A stretch of 64,000 nt of DNA from Clostridia bacterium (GCA_018432615.1 JAHDSQ010000003.1:103729-167728), one strand, 5' to 3'. Positions 41,103 to 50,159 are shown, counted from the first letter of the stretch. A program made the numbers and translations. Notes: generated by a model from the sequence alone, not told the origin.

Positions 41103-42599
41103 ATGTATACCAGTACCAGGGATAATTACGACATTGTCAGTGCGGCGCAGGCTATCAAGTTGGGAATGGTTCCTGCAGGGGGGCTGTTTGTTCCGGAGAA
41201 AATACCTTGTTTTTCCTTGCAGGAGATGATGTCTTTACGAGACTCAACGTATCAGGAAATTGCCCAAAGGGTTCTGACATTGTTTTTGGATGATTATACC
41301 GAGGAGGAAATACAAACAAGTGTAAAAGCGGCCTATAATGAAAAGAATTTTAACCATCCGCTGATTGCGCCGTTAAAGCATTTGCGGGAAAAAACGTATG
41401 TAATGGAGCTGTGGCATGGTCCGACGGCGGCATTTAAGGATATGGCCCTACAGATAATGCCTCATTTGCTATCATATGCCAAAAAAAAGGTGGGAGAAGA
41501 GCGGGAAACAGTAATACTGGTCGCCACCTCGGGAGATACGGGCAAAGCAGCCCTGGAAGGTTTTAAAGATGTTCCGGGAGTGAGAATTATTGTATTCTAT
41601 CCCCACAAAGGTGTAAGTAAGATTCAGGAGCTGCAAATGACCACAACCAGCAGCAGTAACACTTTTGTCGTCGCAGTTAAGGGTAATTTTGATGACTGCC
41701 AAAATGCTGTTAAAAAGGTTTTTAGTGAACGCGAATTTGGCAATGAACTGAAAAGAGCCGGCATAGAGCTATCCTCTGCTAATTCTATTAACTGGGGTCG
41801 CTTGCTTCCGCAGATTGTCTATTATATTAATGCCTATATGCAATTGTTGAAAGATGGCAAGATATCTTTTGGTGAAAAAATTAACTTCGTTGTCCCCACA
41901 GGCAATTTTGGCAATATACTAGCTGCCTGGTACGCCCTGCAAATGGGCTTGCCAATCAACAAACTGATTTGTGCCTCTAATGAAAACAAAGTATTGACCG
42001 ATTTCTTCAATACGGGTCGTTATGACCGTAACCGCGGATTTGTACAGACAACCAGTCCCTCAATGGATATTCTTATCTCCAGTAATCTTGAAAGATTTTT
42101 ATACGAAATGAGCGGACATGACGGCGAGAAAATTTCTGCTTGGATGCAAGAATTGGCAGAGAATGGTGGTTTCCGAGTTGACCAAAGCATTATGGATGCC
42201 ATCGGAGAGGTGCTTGCCGCCGGTTATGCCGACGAAATTGAAACCAAAGAAACGATAGGAAGGGTTTTTTCCGAAACAGGATATACCCTTGATACGCACA
42301 CTGCTGTTGGTATGAAGGTCTATGAAAAATATTTAGAAAAGACGGGAGATAGTGCATTAACTGTTGTGGATGCCACCGCGAGTCCGTTTAAGTTTAACAA
42401 CAGCGTTTTACAAGCAATAGCAGGGCCGGATGCCTTGATTGGGAAAGATGAATATGAAGTGTTGCAGGCGTTGAGTGAATATACGGGTCAACCGGTGCAT
42501 CCGGGATTAAGGGATCTGGATAAAAAACCGGTTCTTCATAGGAGAATATGTACAAAGGAGAAAGTGCAAGAGGAAATAAAGAGCATCTTAAACATTTAA
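41103..42599 (+). CDS. thrC: Threonine synthase
   Basis: PLP enzyme converting O-phosphohomoserine to threonine. 498 residues, the longer class I form (E. coli/yeast-like layout). The Schiff-base Lys is in HGPTAAFKDMALQ (about 100-112), the phosphate loop in TGNFGNILAA, and the SGDTGKAAL and SANSINWGRLLPQ motifs are present. The C-terminus keeps DATASPFKF. AGAGGAGAAA precedes the ATG. It stands alone, away from hom and thrB. Confidence 0.94.
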   Translation: MYTSTRDNYDIVSAAQAIKLGMVPAGGLFVPEKIPCFSLQEMMSLRDSTYQEIAQRVLTLFLDDYTEEEIQTSVKAAYNEKNFNHPLIAPLKHLREKTYVMELWHGPTAAFKDMALQIMPHLLSYAKKKVGEERETVILVATSGDTGKAALEGFKDVPGVRIIVFYPHKGVSKIQELQMTTTSSSNTFVVAVKGNFDDCQNAVKKVFSEREFGNELKRAGIELSSANSINWGRLLPQIVYYINAYMQLLKDGKISFGEKINFVVPTGNFGNILAAWYALQMGLPINKLICASNENKVLTDFFNTGRYDRNRGFVQTTSPSMDILISSNLERFLYEMSGHDGEKISAWMQELAENGGFRVDQSIMDAIGEVLAAGYADEIETKETIGRVFSETGYTLDTHTAVGMKVYEKYLEKTGDSALTVVDATASPFKFNNSVLQAIAGPDALIGKDEYEVLQALSEYTGQPVHPGLRDLDKKPVLHRRICTKEKVQEEIKSILNI

Positions 42600-42710
42600 A
42601 ATAAAAAATATAAGGAAAAGATGCAATAGTATTAAAAAAATAAAGCAGAACAGTAGAGATACTATAAAATATTAATACAAATTCCGGTTATGAGCTTAAC
42701 GAGTGTAATA

Positions 42711-42762
42711 AGAACCTCACCCGACATTGTAATTAAAGATTGCTGTCGGGTCCCGGGAACCT
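42711..42762 (+). repeat. Hairpin resembling the 4.1 and 39.8 kb repeats
   Basis: AGAACCTCACCCGACA with TGTCGGGT (42744-42751) forms an 8-bp stem; beyond it the pairing is lost. The loop has AATTAAAGATTGC, a variant of the AATCTTTGATTGC loop of the other two. No T-run follows, so it seems a decayed copy. Confidence 0.5.
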
Positions 42763-42780
42763 TGTTGTATTCACAATAAT

Positions 42781-42810
42781 GATAAAAAGTCCTGAAAAGG
42801 ACTTTTTATC
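42781..42810. terminator. Perfect hairpin, bidirectional terminator type
   Basis: GATAAAAAGTCC (42781-42792) pairs perfectly with GGACTTTTTATC (42799-42810), loop TGAAAA. T-rich 3' arm. It lies 180 bases after thrC and 60 before the ABC module. Confidence 0.7.
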
Positions 42811-42869
42811 GGTCAAAGGGAACTATTATTAATATTTTACGTCTAACTTTGTTTGGGGGTGTGTTTTGA

Positions 42870-43562
42870 ATGGCAGAAATAGAGGTAAAGAGTCTGATAA
42901 AAAAATACCGTCTTGGCAAAGAAATTATTACGGCAATTGATAACCTGGATATCTCTATCGAACCGGGTGAGTTTATGTGTATTCTCGGACCGTCTGGTTC
43001 TGGGAAAACTACACTGTTACATATTATGGCAGGATTGGAGACGCCAACTAAAGGAGATATTCTAATCAAAGACATTTCCTTGAGAAAAGTAAAGGAAAGA
43101 GACAGGGCGAGTTTTCGTCGAAAATATTTGGGATTTATTTTTCAGTCCTATAATCTCATTTCCTCAATGACTGCTTTGGAAAATGTAGCCTTGCCCTTGG
43201 TGTTTAGCGGAGTGAAAAAGGAGGAAAGAGAAAGAAAGGCGCGAGAAATGCTGGTACAGATGGGGTTGAAGGATAGACTGAAGAACAAACCGACGGAAAT
43301 GAGCGGCGGGCAGCAACAACGCGTCAGTATAGCAAGGGCATTGATTAGCAGTCCACGGGTGATTTTTGCGGATGAGCCTACAGGAAATCTCGATTCTAAA
43401 ACATCACATGATATTATGTCTATCTTGACAAGAAAGGTTAAGGAATCAAACGTGACACTGATTATGGTTACGCACGATAATGATATAGCGGATTATGCCA
43501 ACAGAGTAATAAGAATGGTCGACGGTAGGATAGTCGAGGAAAAGAGGAAGGGAGAGGTTTAA
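42870..43562 (+). CDS. ABC transporter ATPase, MacB/LolD type
   Basis: 230 residues. Walker A GPSGSGKTTL (about 39-48), signature MSGGQQQRVSIARA (about 146-159) and Walker B VIFADEPTGNLDS (about 167-179) are intact. The family powers type VII (mechanotransmission) ABC systems with FtsX-like permeases. It is the first of three genes; the second follows after 2 bases and the third overlaps the second. Confidence 0.93.
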   Translation: MAEIEVKSLIKKYRLGKEIITAIDNLDISIEPGEFMCILGPSGSGKTTLLHIMAGLETPTKGDILIKDISLRKVKERDRASFRRKYLGFIFQSYNLISSMTALENVALPLVFSGVKKEERERKAREMLVQMGLKDRLKNKPTEMSGGQQQRVSIARALISSPRVIFADEPTGNLDSKTSHDIMSILTRKVKESNVTLIMVTHDNDIADYANRVIRMVDGRIVEEKRKGEV

Positions 43563-43564
43563 TT

Positions 43565-45310
43565 ATGGCAGGGAGTATTTTTTGTAAAAAGGGGTTGTTG
43601 TCGGTACTGGCCCTGGTCGTGACACTGACGATGCTCGTAATTCCGGTCAAAGGTGCAATAATAGATATAGGCGGTATTAATCCTGTGATTATGCTGGAGA
43701 AAACCAATATGGGGCAGGCGGTAGCGGGGGGAGAATTTACTCTGACACTTTCTGTTCGCAATATTAGTAATAATCCGGGTTTTGAACTGGATATGGCTTT
43801 TAAGGTGAAGGATACGGACGGGCTAGCGCCGTTTTCCCTAAAATCGGATCAGGTTACCAGAATCGATGAACTTGCAGGGAATGAAACCGTAACCCTTACA
43901 TATACTTTTGATGTTGCTGAGGATGCGCAGAATAAGAATTATGAGCTATTGGCGAGTCTAAACGGTAAGAATGCAGAGTTTAAGAATACAGTAAGCGCCT
44001 CCACCATTATCAATGTTCCTATCAGCTATGATTTGACCAAACCGGTGCTGTCGGTGGAGGACGTATCGCTAACACCTGATAGCCCTGACTTGTCGGATGA
44101 ATTTAAAGTAAATTTTAGAGTTCGTAATTTAAGCAAGACGACAGATGCATATAATGTGATTTACCTTTTGGAGGGAGAGGATAACTTCCAGGTTACGGAT
44201 ATTTCGAATAAGAAGAACGTGGCAAGGATCGACAAGGGAGATTCTCAGGTTATAACATATTCAGTGAAGGCCAAAGACACGAAACTTAATAATGCGGTTA
44301 AGCTGACTGCTTCCTTCGATTATCAGGGCAGCGAAACCGACAGTACAACGGAAACGATCAATCTGCCTTTGCCCCATGAGGATAGTTGGGTAGGAGCGAC
44401 ACCCTGGGTCATTGTTAATAAATATACCTTATCGGCGGAACAGGTACTGGCGGGCAATACTGTTACCTTAAAGCTGTATATTGAAAACACTAATCAACGG
44501 CCGGTCAAAAATGTTAAGATATCGTTGGGTGTGATAAAGATCGAGGATAGTACGGGAAATACGACTGCGGGAGGCACAGTGTTTTCTCCCGTCAACAGCA
44601 GTACCAGTTTTTATATCGAATCGATCCCTGCCAAGACAATAATCGAGAAAACTATTGATTTATATGTTGATCCAAATGCTTCTGCAAAAACTTATATCGT
44701 TCCGGTGGAGATCAAGTATGAAGACAGGGCTGGGAAAATGCTGGAATGTGAAGAACTTGTCAATATACCCGTTACCCAAGAATGCAAATTTAATGTTATT
44801 TCTACCGATATCCCGAAAAACGGATTTGTCGGACAGCCTATAAATGTATTTACTGAGTACGTAAATGTAGGTAAGGTTGTACTTTCCAATTTCATGGTTG
44901 CCCTGGAGGGGGAATTCAACAAAGAAAACGATACCTATTATGTGGGCAACCTCGATATTGGCGCAAGCGACATTTTTCAGGCTATGATTATTCCCACGGA
45001 GGTGGGTACACTGGAGGGAGAGTTGGTCTTTACTTATATTGATAATAACAATAAGGATGTACGGAGAAGTGAGCCCTTTAGCATAGAAATATCGGAAATG
45101 GCAGCTTCTGAAATGGGTCAGGAAGGAGATCCAAGAGCGACAATGCCGGGTGGTAAACAGGTAATGCCGGGACAAATCAATGGTGTGGGCGGCACCTCTG
45201 TAAAGGGCAAGCTGCTTACAGGTTTCCTGGGTTTAATAATCTTAATCGAAGGTATATACATCTGGCGGGTCAGGAGAAAGAGAAAAAGCGAGGAGTACTT
45301 TGATGAATAA
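43565..45310 (+). CDS. Secreted, membrane-tethered CARDB-like protein of a MacB-type module
   Basis: 581 residues with an N-terminal signal sequence (about 8-31) and a C-terminal anchor helix (about 553-571) followed by RRKRK, so the body faces outside. Between them lie about four beta-rich repeats with the pattern of CARDB/COG1361 domains: LTLSVRNISNN, NFRVRNLSKTTD, LKLYIENTNQRPVKN and VFTEYVNVGK. Such domains stiffen or adhere at the surface. It takes the place where Gram-negative systems have the periplasmic adaptor MacA, so it may couple the permease to a cell-wall substrate. That role is inference. Confidence 0.8.
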   Translation: MAGSIFCKKGLLSVLALVVTLTMLVIPVKGAIIDIGGINPVIMLEKTNMGQAVAGGEFTLTLSVRNISNNPGFELDMAFKVKDTDGLAPFSLKSDQVTRIDELAGNETVTLTYTFDVAEDAQNKNYELLASLNGKNAEFKNTVSASTIINVPISYDLTKPVLSVEDVSLTPDSPDLSDEFKVNFRVRNLSKTTDAYNVIYLLEGEDNFQVTDISNKKNVARIDKGDSQVITYSVKAKDTKLNNAVKLTASFDYQGSETDSTTETINLPLPHEDSWVGATPWVIVNKYTLSAEQVLAGNTVTLKLYIENTNQRPVKNVKISLGVIKIEDSTGNTTAGGTVFSPVNSSTSFYIESIPAKTIIEKTIDLYVDPNASAKTYIVPVEIKYEDRAGKMLECEELVNIPVTQECKFNVISTDIPKNGFVGQPINVFTEYVNVGKVVLSNFMVALEGEFNKENDTYYVGNLDIGASDIFQAMIIPTEVGTLEGELVFTYIDNNNKDVRRSEPFSIEISEMAASEMGQEGDPRATMPGGKQVMPGQINGVGGTSVKGKLLTGFLGLIILIEGIYIWRVRRKRKSEEYFDE

Positions 45311-46691
45311 GCTAGATTTGTTAAAACTAGCCCGGCAGAATCTATGGAGAAGAAAGATCAGGACCTTCCTGACAACCTTGGGGGTTATTATCGGTACTAC
45401 TGCTATTGTCGTTATGCTCTCCTTAGGAATAGGTTTACAGGAGGCACAAACAAAAAGTATGGAGAGTTGGGGGAGTTTGACTTCAATCAGGGTTCAACAA
45501 GGCATGTCTTTCGATGCGGAAGGCAATCCTATTGGAGAGATGAAGTCATTGGATGATGATGCCGTAGCTGAATTCAAGGAAATTGAAGGCGTGCTCGCGG
45601 TTTCGCCAGCCTACAATATGGGGGGCGAAGCTAAATTCGGAAGAAAAAGAGGCGGGCTTAATCTGATTGGAATCGATCCCGGTACAATGCCTTTTATGGA
45701 GTTTGAAGCTGAACAGGGGCGTTTAATGCAGGCGGGAGACCGTGGTGTGATAGTGCTTGGCCGTCAGGTCATCAATAACTTTCGTGACGAATCCTTTTAT
45801 CAGCGGATGGAGAAGGGGATGCTTACGGAGAGGGATCACATGAGGCAAGAAGAAACTGATCCTGCGGAGGCAATGGATAAAAGGATAACAATGACCATTC
45901 ATAACAGCAAGGGGCAGCAGAAGCCGTTTAATTTCCTCGTGGTGGGTATTTTGGAAGGGGAGAGAGGGGAGCATTCCTATAATGCTTATGTGCCTTTAGA
46001 GGATGTAAAGAGAATGAAAAGTTACATGTCCAGGGGAACATCTTCTTCCAGTTCACAAATGACGAAAGTTGTTTCTGCGGGACGTGGGATGGTAGTTTCC
46101 AGTAGCAGGTCAAGTGGCAGTGGTAATAGCGATAATTATGACTTTATTCTTGTGCGTACGGCAGATGTAGGCGGTACACAGGTCATTTCCGAGAAAATCA
46201 AAGAGCTTGGTTATAACTGTTGGTCGATAGCGGATCAACTGGAGGGCATTGAAAAGACTTTCCGGACTATCCAGGCGGTTTTAGGTGGAATAGGAGGTAT
46301 TACCCTCCTTGTTGCTGCGCTGGGAATAACCAATACGATGATCATGTCGATTTATGAGCGGACCAGAGAGATAGGGATTATGAAGGTCATTGGAGCCACA
46401 TTTATTGATATACACAGTATGTTTCTTGCTGAGGCCGGAATGATTGGTTTTTTAGGCGGGCTTTTTGGCATTGGGCTGGGTTATGCTGTTTCGGGTGTTA
46501 TCAATTATCTTAGCAAGGGCTTTATTAACGGAGGAATGCCAACAGACGAAATATTAAAGATATCTTTAATTCCCCCTTGGTTAGTAGCCTTTGCGCTGTT
46601 GTTTTCGATATTTATCGGTATTTTGGCGGGGCTGTACCCGGCACATCGTGCCGTAAAACTGAGTCCCATTAACGCAATTCGTAACGAATAG
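45303..46691 (+). CDS. MacB/FtsX-type ABC permease
   Basis: 462 residues from ATG 45303 (GAGGAG upstream), overlapping the CARDB-like gene by 8 bases. One N-terminal helix (about 20-42, RKIRTFLTTLGVIIGTTAIVV region), a MacB-type extracellular domain of about 260 residues, then three helices near the C-terminus with GIMKVIGAT and GLYPAHRAVKLSPINAIR. The extracellular domain holds an unusual Ser-rich stretch (about 235-275, with GTSSSSSQ and SSSRSSGSG). Four-helix topology matches MacB. Confidence 0.9.
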   Translation: MNKLDLLKLARQNLWRRKIRTFLTTLGVIIGTTAIVVMLSLGIGLQEAQTKSMESWGSLTSIRVQQGMSFDAEGNPIGEMKSLDDDAVAEFKEIEGVLAVSPAYNMGGEAKFGRKRGGLNLIGIDPGTMPFMEFEAEQGRLMQAGDRGVIVLGRQVINNFRDESFYQRMEKGMLTERDHMRQEETDPAEAMDKRITMTIHNSKGQQKPFNFLVVGILEGERGEHSYNAYVPLEDVKRMKSYMSRGTSSSSSQMTKVVSAGRGMVVSSSRSSGSGNSDNYDFILVRTADVGGTQVISEKIKELGYNCWSIADQLEGIEKTFRTIQAVLGGIGGITLLVAALGITNTMIMSIYERTREIGIMKVIGATFIDIHSMFLAEAGMIGFLGGLFGIGLGYAVSGVINYLSKGFINGGMPTDEILKISLIPPWLVAFALLFSIFIGILAGLYPAHRAVKLSPINAIRNE

Positions 46692-46712
46692 GGCGCAAGC
46701 CCTATTTTTATT
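46689..46712 (+). terminator. Terminator of the MacB-type operon
   Basis: TAGGGC-GCAA-GCCCTA followed by TTTTTATTTT. The 5' arm includes the permease stop codon. Confidence 0.85.
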
Positions 46713-46819
46713 TTAATAGAATTTGTAATGTTATAATTGATGCAGGAAATTATGATTATTTGTAGAAGAAAAATAACATATGGAATCTAGTAAATAAGTA
46801 CTAGCTTTGGTGAAAATAT

Positions 46820-47767
46820 ATGAAAAAAAACCTAAAATCAAAACAAATACACACATATCGGATTGTTATTGCTATTATAATAATTATTGTCTCAGTAATA
46901 CATAGAAATCATCCTAATATGGTATATTCAAATATTTTCTTCCTACTAGGAGGAATCTTTTATATCATTGGACAGGTATTCAGCCACAAAAAGAAAGATG
47001 CAATCTTTGAGAAGTATTCTACGTTTGGCAGTCTTATGCTTATCCTTGGGGTTATCATCCCGACCGGCTGGTATAAAAGTCCTTTTCTTTTTTTGTTGCT
47101 GGTTCCCCCTTTTAACTGGATGTTAGCTGTCGGTGGTGAGGAGATATCCTTTTTGAAGGTTCTCTATTTACCACTGATGATTGTCTTAATATGCGCGGCG
47201 ATGAGCGAAGCTGCTTGGGAATGGTTATTCTACGTAATGACTATTGGAGTTATCTGCTATGCAGAAATTGAGATATTAAGGAAATGGGATAAGAGCAGCA
47301 AAAAGGAAATAGAGGCGTTAAAGGAAAAAGCCAGCAGGGATCCGCTGACGGGGCTTTTTAATCGTTATGTTTTAGAAGAACTATATGAACGTATCGGGAG
47401 TGATTTGTTTAAAGAGGTATGTTCGGTTGTAATATTTGACTTAGATAACTTTAAGAAAAAAAATGATATGTACGGACATCCGGCCGGTGATAGAATTTTG
47501 GTCGAGGTCTCAAGAATCTTACAGGAAAATATAAGGAACGAGGATATTCTGGTGCGTTATGGGGGTGATGAATTTTTATTTATATTTTGGAACATCAATG
47601 GGGAAGAAGTAAAGCTTATTACAAAACGGATAAAGCAGGAGATTCTGGACAGAACGGGTTGCTACATTTCCGAGGGAGTTGCAACGGGTTGTATCGAGAA
47701 GAAGGAGGACTTTTTAGATTTGATTATTCAAGCTGATGACGACTTGTATGATAAAAAAGTAAAATAA
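46820..47767 (+). CDS. Membrane diguanylate cyclase (GGDEF)
   Basis: 315 residues. About five to six membrane helices (14-150) form a sensory input module without a recognised domain, then a GGDEF domain (about 165-315) that makes cyclic di-GMP from GTP. DPLTGLFNR, FDLDNFKKKND and the intact YGGDEFLF are active-site motifs. RNED five residues ahead of GGDEF is the inhibitory RxxD site, so product feedback is expected. The ribosome site is weak (GGTGAA). An extended -10 (TGTTATAAT, 46729-46737) lies about 80 bases upstream. Confidence 0.9.
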   Translation: MKKNLKSKQIHTYRIVIAIIIIIVSVIHRNHPNMVYSNIFFLLGGIFYIIGQVFSHKKKDAIFEKYSTFGSLMLILGVIIPTGWYKSPFLFLLLVPPFNWMLAVGGEEISFLKVLYLPLMIVLICAAMSEAAWEWLFYVMTIGVICYAEIEILRKWDKSSKKEIEALKEKASRDPLTGLFNRYVLEELYERIGSDLFKEVCSVVIFDLDNFKKKNDMYGHPAGDRILVEVSRILQENIRNEDILVRYGGDEFLFIFWNINGEEVKLITKRIKQEILDRTGCYISEGVATGCIEKKEDFLDLIIQADDDLYDKKVK

Positions 47768-47773
47768 TGGTGG

Positions 47774-48307
47774 TTATTTTGTGAATCGGTCGGCAAAACT
47801 ACTCGCTGCTACGGCAAAGGGTTTTATTTTTATATCAAAGCCTAGTCCGCTGACTCTGTGAATCATTTCCTTGATATACTCCTTTGTCGGGCCATGTAAA
47901 CCGATATCAAGATGAATCTCCAGGTTTAAGTGGTCGTGATAACCGTTGGCAAAAAGGACTTCATACAATTTATCTAGGTACCGGGGGGTGAACATAAAGG
48001 CAATCTCCTGTGTGAACGTAGTTTCCAGGACGATTTTTTCCCTGAGGGATTTAATGTTGCGGGGTATTACTGTTTCCCTTAAAAAGCCAATAGCTCCTCT
48101 GCCGACACGGTGAACAAGAATGCCGGTAACAAAATATGATTTCTGTTTAACCTGAGAGTCTGTACCGATGGCTATTCGATAGGAACTGCCAGGATCATCC
48201 CGAATGAAATTAAGGATACGGGTGAACATTTCATCAAAAGTTAATTTCTCTTGATGAGTATTGTGAAAAATCATTTCACTGGGCGGAGAAAGATACGGTT
48301 TAATCAA
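47774..48307 (-). CDS. YkuK/DUF458 RNase H-like protein
   Basis: 177 residues of the DUF458 family, predicted to have an RNase H-like fold: YRIAIGTDSQV (about 44-54), LEIHLDIG and KPFAVAASSFADRFTK at the end. Family members occur mainly in spore-formers; function is not established. I start it at TTG 48307, with AAGGTGATC directly upstream; an earlier TTG at 48325 lacks a site. It converges on the diguanylate cyclase gene. Confidence 0.85.
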   Translation of the reverse strand: MIKPYLSPPSEMIFHNTHQEKLTFDEMFTRILNFIRDDPGSSYRIAIGTDSQVKQKSYFVTGILVHRVGRGAIGFLRETVIPRNIKSLREKIVLETTFTQEIAFMFTPRYLDKLYEVLFANGYHDHLNLEIHLDIGLHGPTKEYIKEMIHRVSGLGFDIKIKPFAVAASSFADRFTK

Positions 48308-48336
48308 GATCACCTTCTTAAACAATTACTATCGTT

Positions 48337-48537
48337 TTAAAGATTGATGTTGGATGATCCGAAAAGAATCGAGGCTATCAGCAACAAGCGAAATGCTTGC
48401 CAATAGTTAAGGCTTTTTAAATTAAAAACCTCTGGCATAGTTATATTCCAAAGCCATTGCAGCAAAGCAGTTATTAGCAGGAAAAACGCAATAAAAAGCA
48501 TTGCTATAGGTATAATCCTCAAGGACACGTTCATCAT
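48337..48537 (-). CDS. Small membrane protein (66 aa)
   Basis: ATG at 48537 follows GGGGGATT at good spacing. Two hydrophobic segments (about 6-31 and 46-60) separated by a short polar loop with MPEVFN. No known family. It lies 29 bases upstream of the DUF458 gene on the same strand, so the two are likely cotranscribed. Confidence 0.65.
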   Translation of the reverse strand: MMNVSLRIIPIAMLFIAFFLLITALLQWLWNITMPEVFNLKSLNYWQAFRLLLIASILFGSSNINL

Positions 48538-48708
48538 TTGTAATCCCCCTTTCTTACGTATTATTTTAACCTTCAAGGGGGAAAAACACAATCTTTTACC
48601 AGAATTGAGCCTAGGAGATGATAAATGATGATTGTAACCTTTTTAGCATTTAGCACATAAAAATAAAGTAAGCTAAGACAATATACTTTGTTCAGAGGAG
48701 GAAAGAGC

Positions 48709-48834
48709 ATGTACGAGACACAACAAGTACCGGGATTCTATGATCAGTATTTCCGTTCCGGTTTCGGGATATTCTTTTTAGTTATCTTGTTGCTCCTGCT
48801 TTTCCCGAGCTTCTTTGGCGGCTATGGGTATTAG
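48709..48834 (+). CDS. YjcZ-like small sporulation/coat peptide (41 aa)
   Basis: GAGGAGGAAA precedes the ATG. The peptide starts with a polar MYETQQVPG segment, then SGFGIFFLVILLLLLFPSFF, and ends GGYGY. This matches the tiny YjcZ/TIGR01732-like family of spore-forming Firmicutes, which has a conserved hydrophobic helix and a Gly/Tyr-rich tail. A hairpin follows nine bases after the stop. Confidence 0.75.
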   Translation: MYETQQVPGFYDQYFRSGFGIFFLVILLLLLFPSFFGGYGY

Positions 48835-48842
48835 GAAAGATA

Positions 48843-48873
48843 GTAATAACAGCCCAGAAAGGGCTGTTATTAC
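48843..48873 (+). terminator. Hairpin after the YjcZ-like gene
   Basis: GTAATAACAGCCC pairs perfectly with GGGCTGTTATTAC, loop AGAAA. No T-run follows, so it is only a probable terminator. Confidence 0.6.
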
Positions 48874-48881
48874 ATGTTAGG

Positions 48882-48920
48882 GGTCTCAAGATAGGACAAC
48901 AGTCCTACAAAAATGAGACC
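48882..48920 (+). promoter_or_regulatory. Two-tier stem-loop ahead of the ParM-like gene
   Basis: Outer stem GGTCTCA (48882-48888) with TGAGACC (48914-48920); inner stem TAGGAC (48892-48897) with GTCCTA (48902-48907). A further GTCTCA (48924-48929) just downstream could compete for the same partner. It lies 70 bases before the start codon. Confidence 0.6.
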
Positions 48921-48989
48921 AAAGTCTCAAGGAAATCGTTGGATATTTCGACAATATTCTATACAAAATATAGTAAATGAGGTGTTTCC

Positions 48990-50030
48990 ATGTTCTCAAA
49001 AATTATTGGCATTGATTTGGGCTATGGGTTTGTGAAAGCGTATGATGGACAAAATGAGTACATTTTCCCCAGTACTGTTGGGGTCGGCAGTGATTTGAGA
49101 TTTAAGTCGTTGCTTATAAACCAGCGTAATCCGACAGATAATCTTGTTATTACCGTGGACGGAAAGAAATATTTTGTCGGTGAGTTGGCCAAAAGACAAA
49201 GTCAAATTGTGTCCCGTTTTCTTGGAAAATATCGGGTAGAGGATATCAATACAAAAATTTTATTTTTAGCAGCTCTTGGTTTATTTGTGAAAAATGACGG
49301 ACAAAAATTCAATGTTGTGACGGGGCTTCCGGTTGATTATTATCAATCATATAGAGATGATTTGGCAGAACTGATTCAGGGAACTCATAATATCAGTTTC
49401 GGATATGTCAATAATGAAAAAGAAATGACAATAACAGTGGACAGGCTCCAAATTATTCCTCAGCCTTTCGGTACGTTATATAGCCAATACTTGGAGAGCG
49501 ATGGTAGTTTTAGAGATGAGGACGCGGAGAATCTCAAGATAGGAATTGTAGATGTCGGATATAAGACATCGGACTTCGCTTTGGCTGAAGGGTTGGAATT
49601 TGTTGATAAACAAAGCAAGTCCAGTGAGATTGCCCTGGCAACAGCGAACAGCCTAATAGCTCAGAGTATACAAGAGAAGTATAAGATTGAGAAGGAAAAC
49701 TATGAGTTGGATGAAATAATTGAGAGCGGAAGTTTGAGAGTTGAAGGAATCACTAATGACATTAGCGGTTTTAAAGAGCAAGCTTTCAAAATGGTCGCCG
49801 ATAAAATAGCCACCGAAGTTAACTCCATTTGGGATAAGAAGGAAATTGACGTTATTATGTTGACCGGGGGTGGGGGGAAAGCTATAGCTGAATATTTCCT
49901 GGCTAAGTTTTTACAGGCAGTACTGGTAAGCAACCCTCAGTTTGCTAATGTTCGCGGTTATTATAACCTAGCCAGTGCATTATATAGGTCAAACTTTAGC
50001 GGTGCTCAGAGCAAAGAGGATGAAGAATGA
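48990..50030 (+). CDS. ParM/StbA-like actin homologue
   Basis: 346 residues of the actin/Hsp70 ATPase fold: phosphate-1 loop IGIDLGYGFVKAY (about 6-18), connecting region VVTGLPVDYY, phosphate-2 IGIVDVGYKTSDFAL (about 182-196) and adenosine motif IMLTGGGGKAIAEYF (about 289-303). Plasmid ParM pushes plasmid copies apart, but no ParR, parC repeats or replication genes are visible here. It resembles solitary chromosomal ParM-like proteins of Firmicutes whose role is unknown. GAGGTGTTT precedes the ATG. Confidence 0.87.
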   Translation: MFSKIIGIDLGYGFVKAYDGQNEYIFPSTVGVGSDLRFKSLLINQRNPTDNLVITVDGKKYFVGELAKRQSQIVSRFLGKYRVEDINTKILFLAALGLFVKNDGQKFNVVTGLPVDYYQSYRDDLAELIQGTHNISFGYVNNEKEMTITVDRLQIIPQPFGTLYSQYLESDGSFRDEDAENLKIGIVDVGYKTSDFALAEGLEFVDKQSKSSEIALATANSLIAQSIQEKYKIEKENYELDEIIESGSLRVEGITNDISGFKEQAFKMVADKIATEVNSIWDKKEIDVIMLTGGGGKAIAEYFLAKFLQAVLVSNPQFANVRGYYNLASALYRSNFSGAQSKEDEE

Positions 50031-50069
50031 AAGTTTAGCTAAAGCGGTATAAAGCAAGAAAGGATAGAG

Positions 50070-50105
50070 AAAGCTTCCCGTTGAGAATCGGGAAGCTTTT
50101 TTTGC
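50070..50105 (+). terminator. Terminator after the ParM-like gene
   Basis: AAAGCTTCCCG pairs with CGGGAAGCTTT and runs into TTTTT. Confidence 0.9.
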
Positions 50106-50134
50106 TTGACAAACACTAATAAGGGGTTTATTAT
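50106..50134 (+). promoter_or_regulatory. Sigma-A promoter for the iron regulator unit
   Basis: TTGACA (50106-50111), 17-bp spacer, TATTAT (50129-50134), 48 bases before the start codon. Confidence 0.85.
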
Positions 50135-50140
50135 TATGAC

Positions 50141-50159
50141 AAAGTTAGGTTAGTAAAAC
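50141..50159 (+). promoter_or_regulatory. DtxR-type iron box 1 (degenerate)
   Basis: AAAGTTAGGTTAGTAAAAC lies at about +1 to +20 of the promoter. It matches the DtxR/IdeR/FeoR half-site TTAGGTTAG; its right half is degenerate. Thirteen of the first fourteen bases recur ahead of feoA-feoB. Position suggests autorepression by the adjacent DtxR-type gene. Confidence 0.65.

Noticed and set aside
48843..48929. Known riboswitch in the leader of the ParM-like gene
   Set aside because: The stems do not match any riboswitch core I recognise, so I describe only the pairing.
48990..50030. Integrated plasmid around the ParM-like gene
   Set aside because: Neighbours are ordinary chromosomal genes with no replication initiator, ParR or relaxase.
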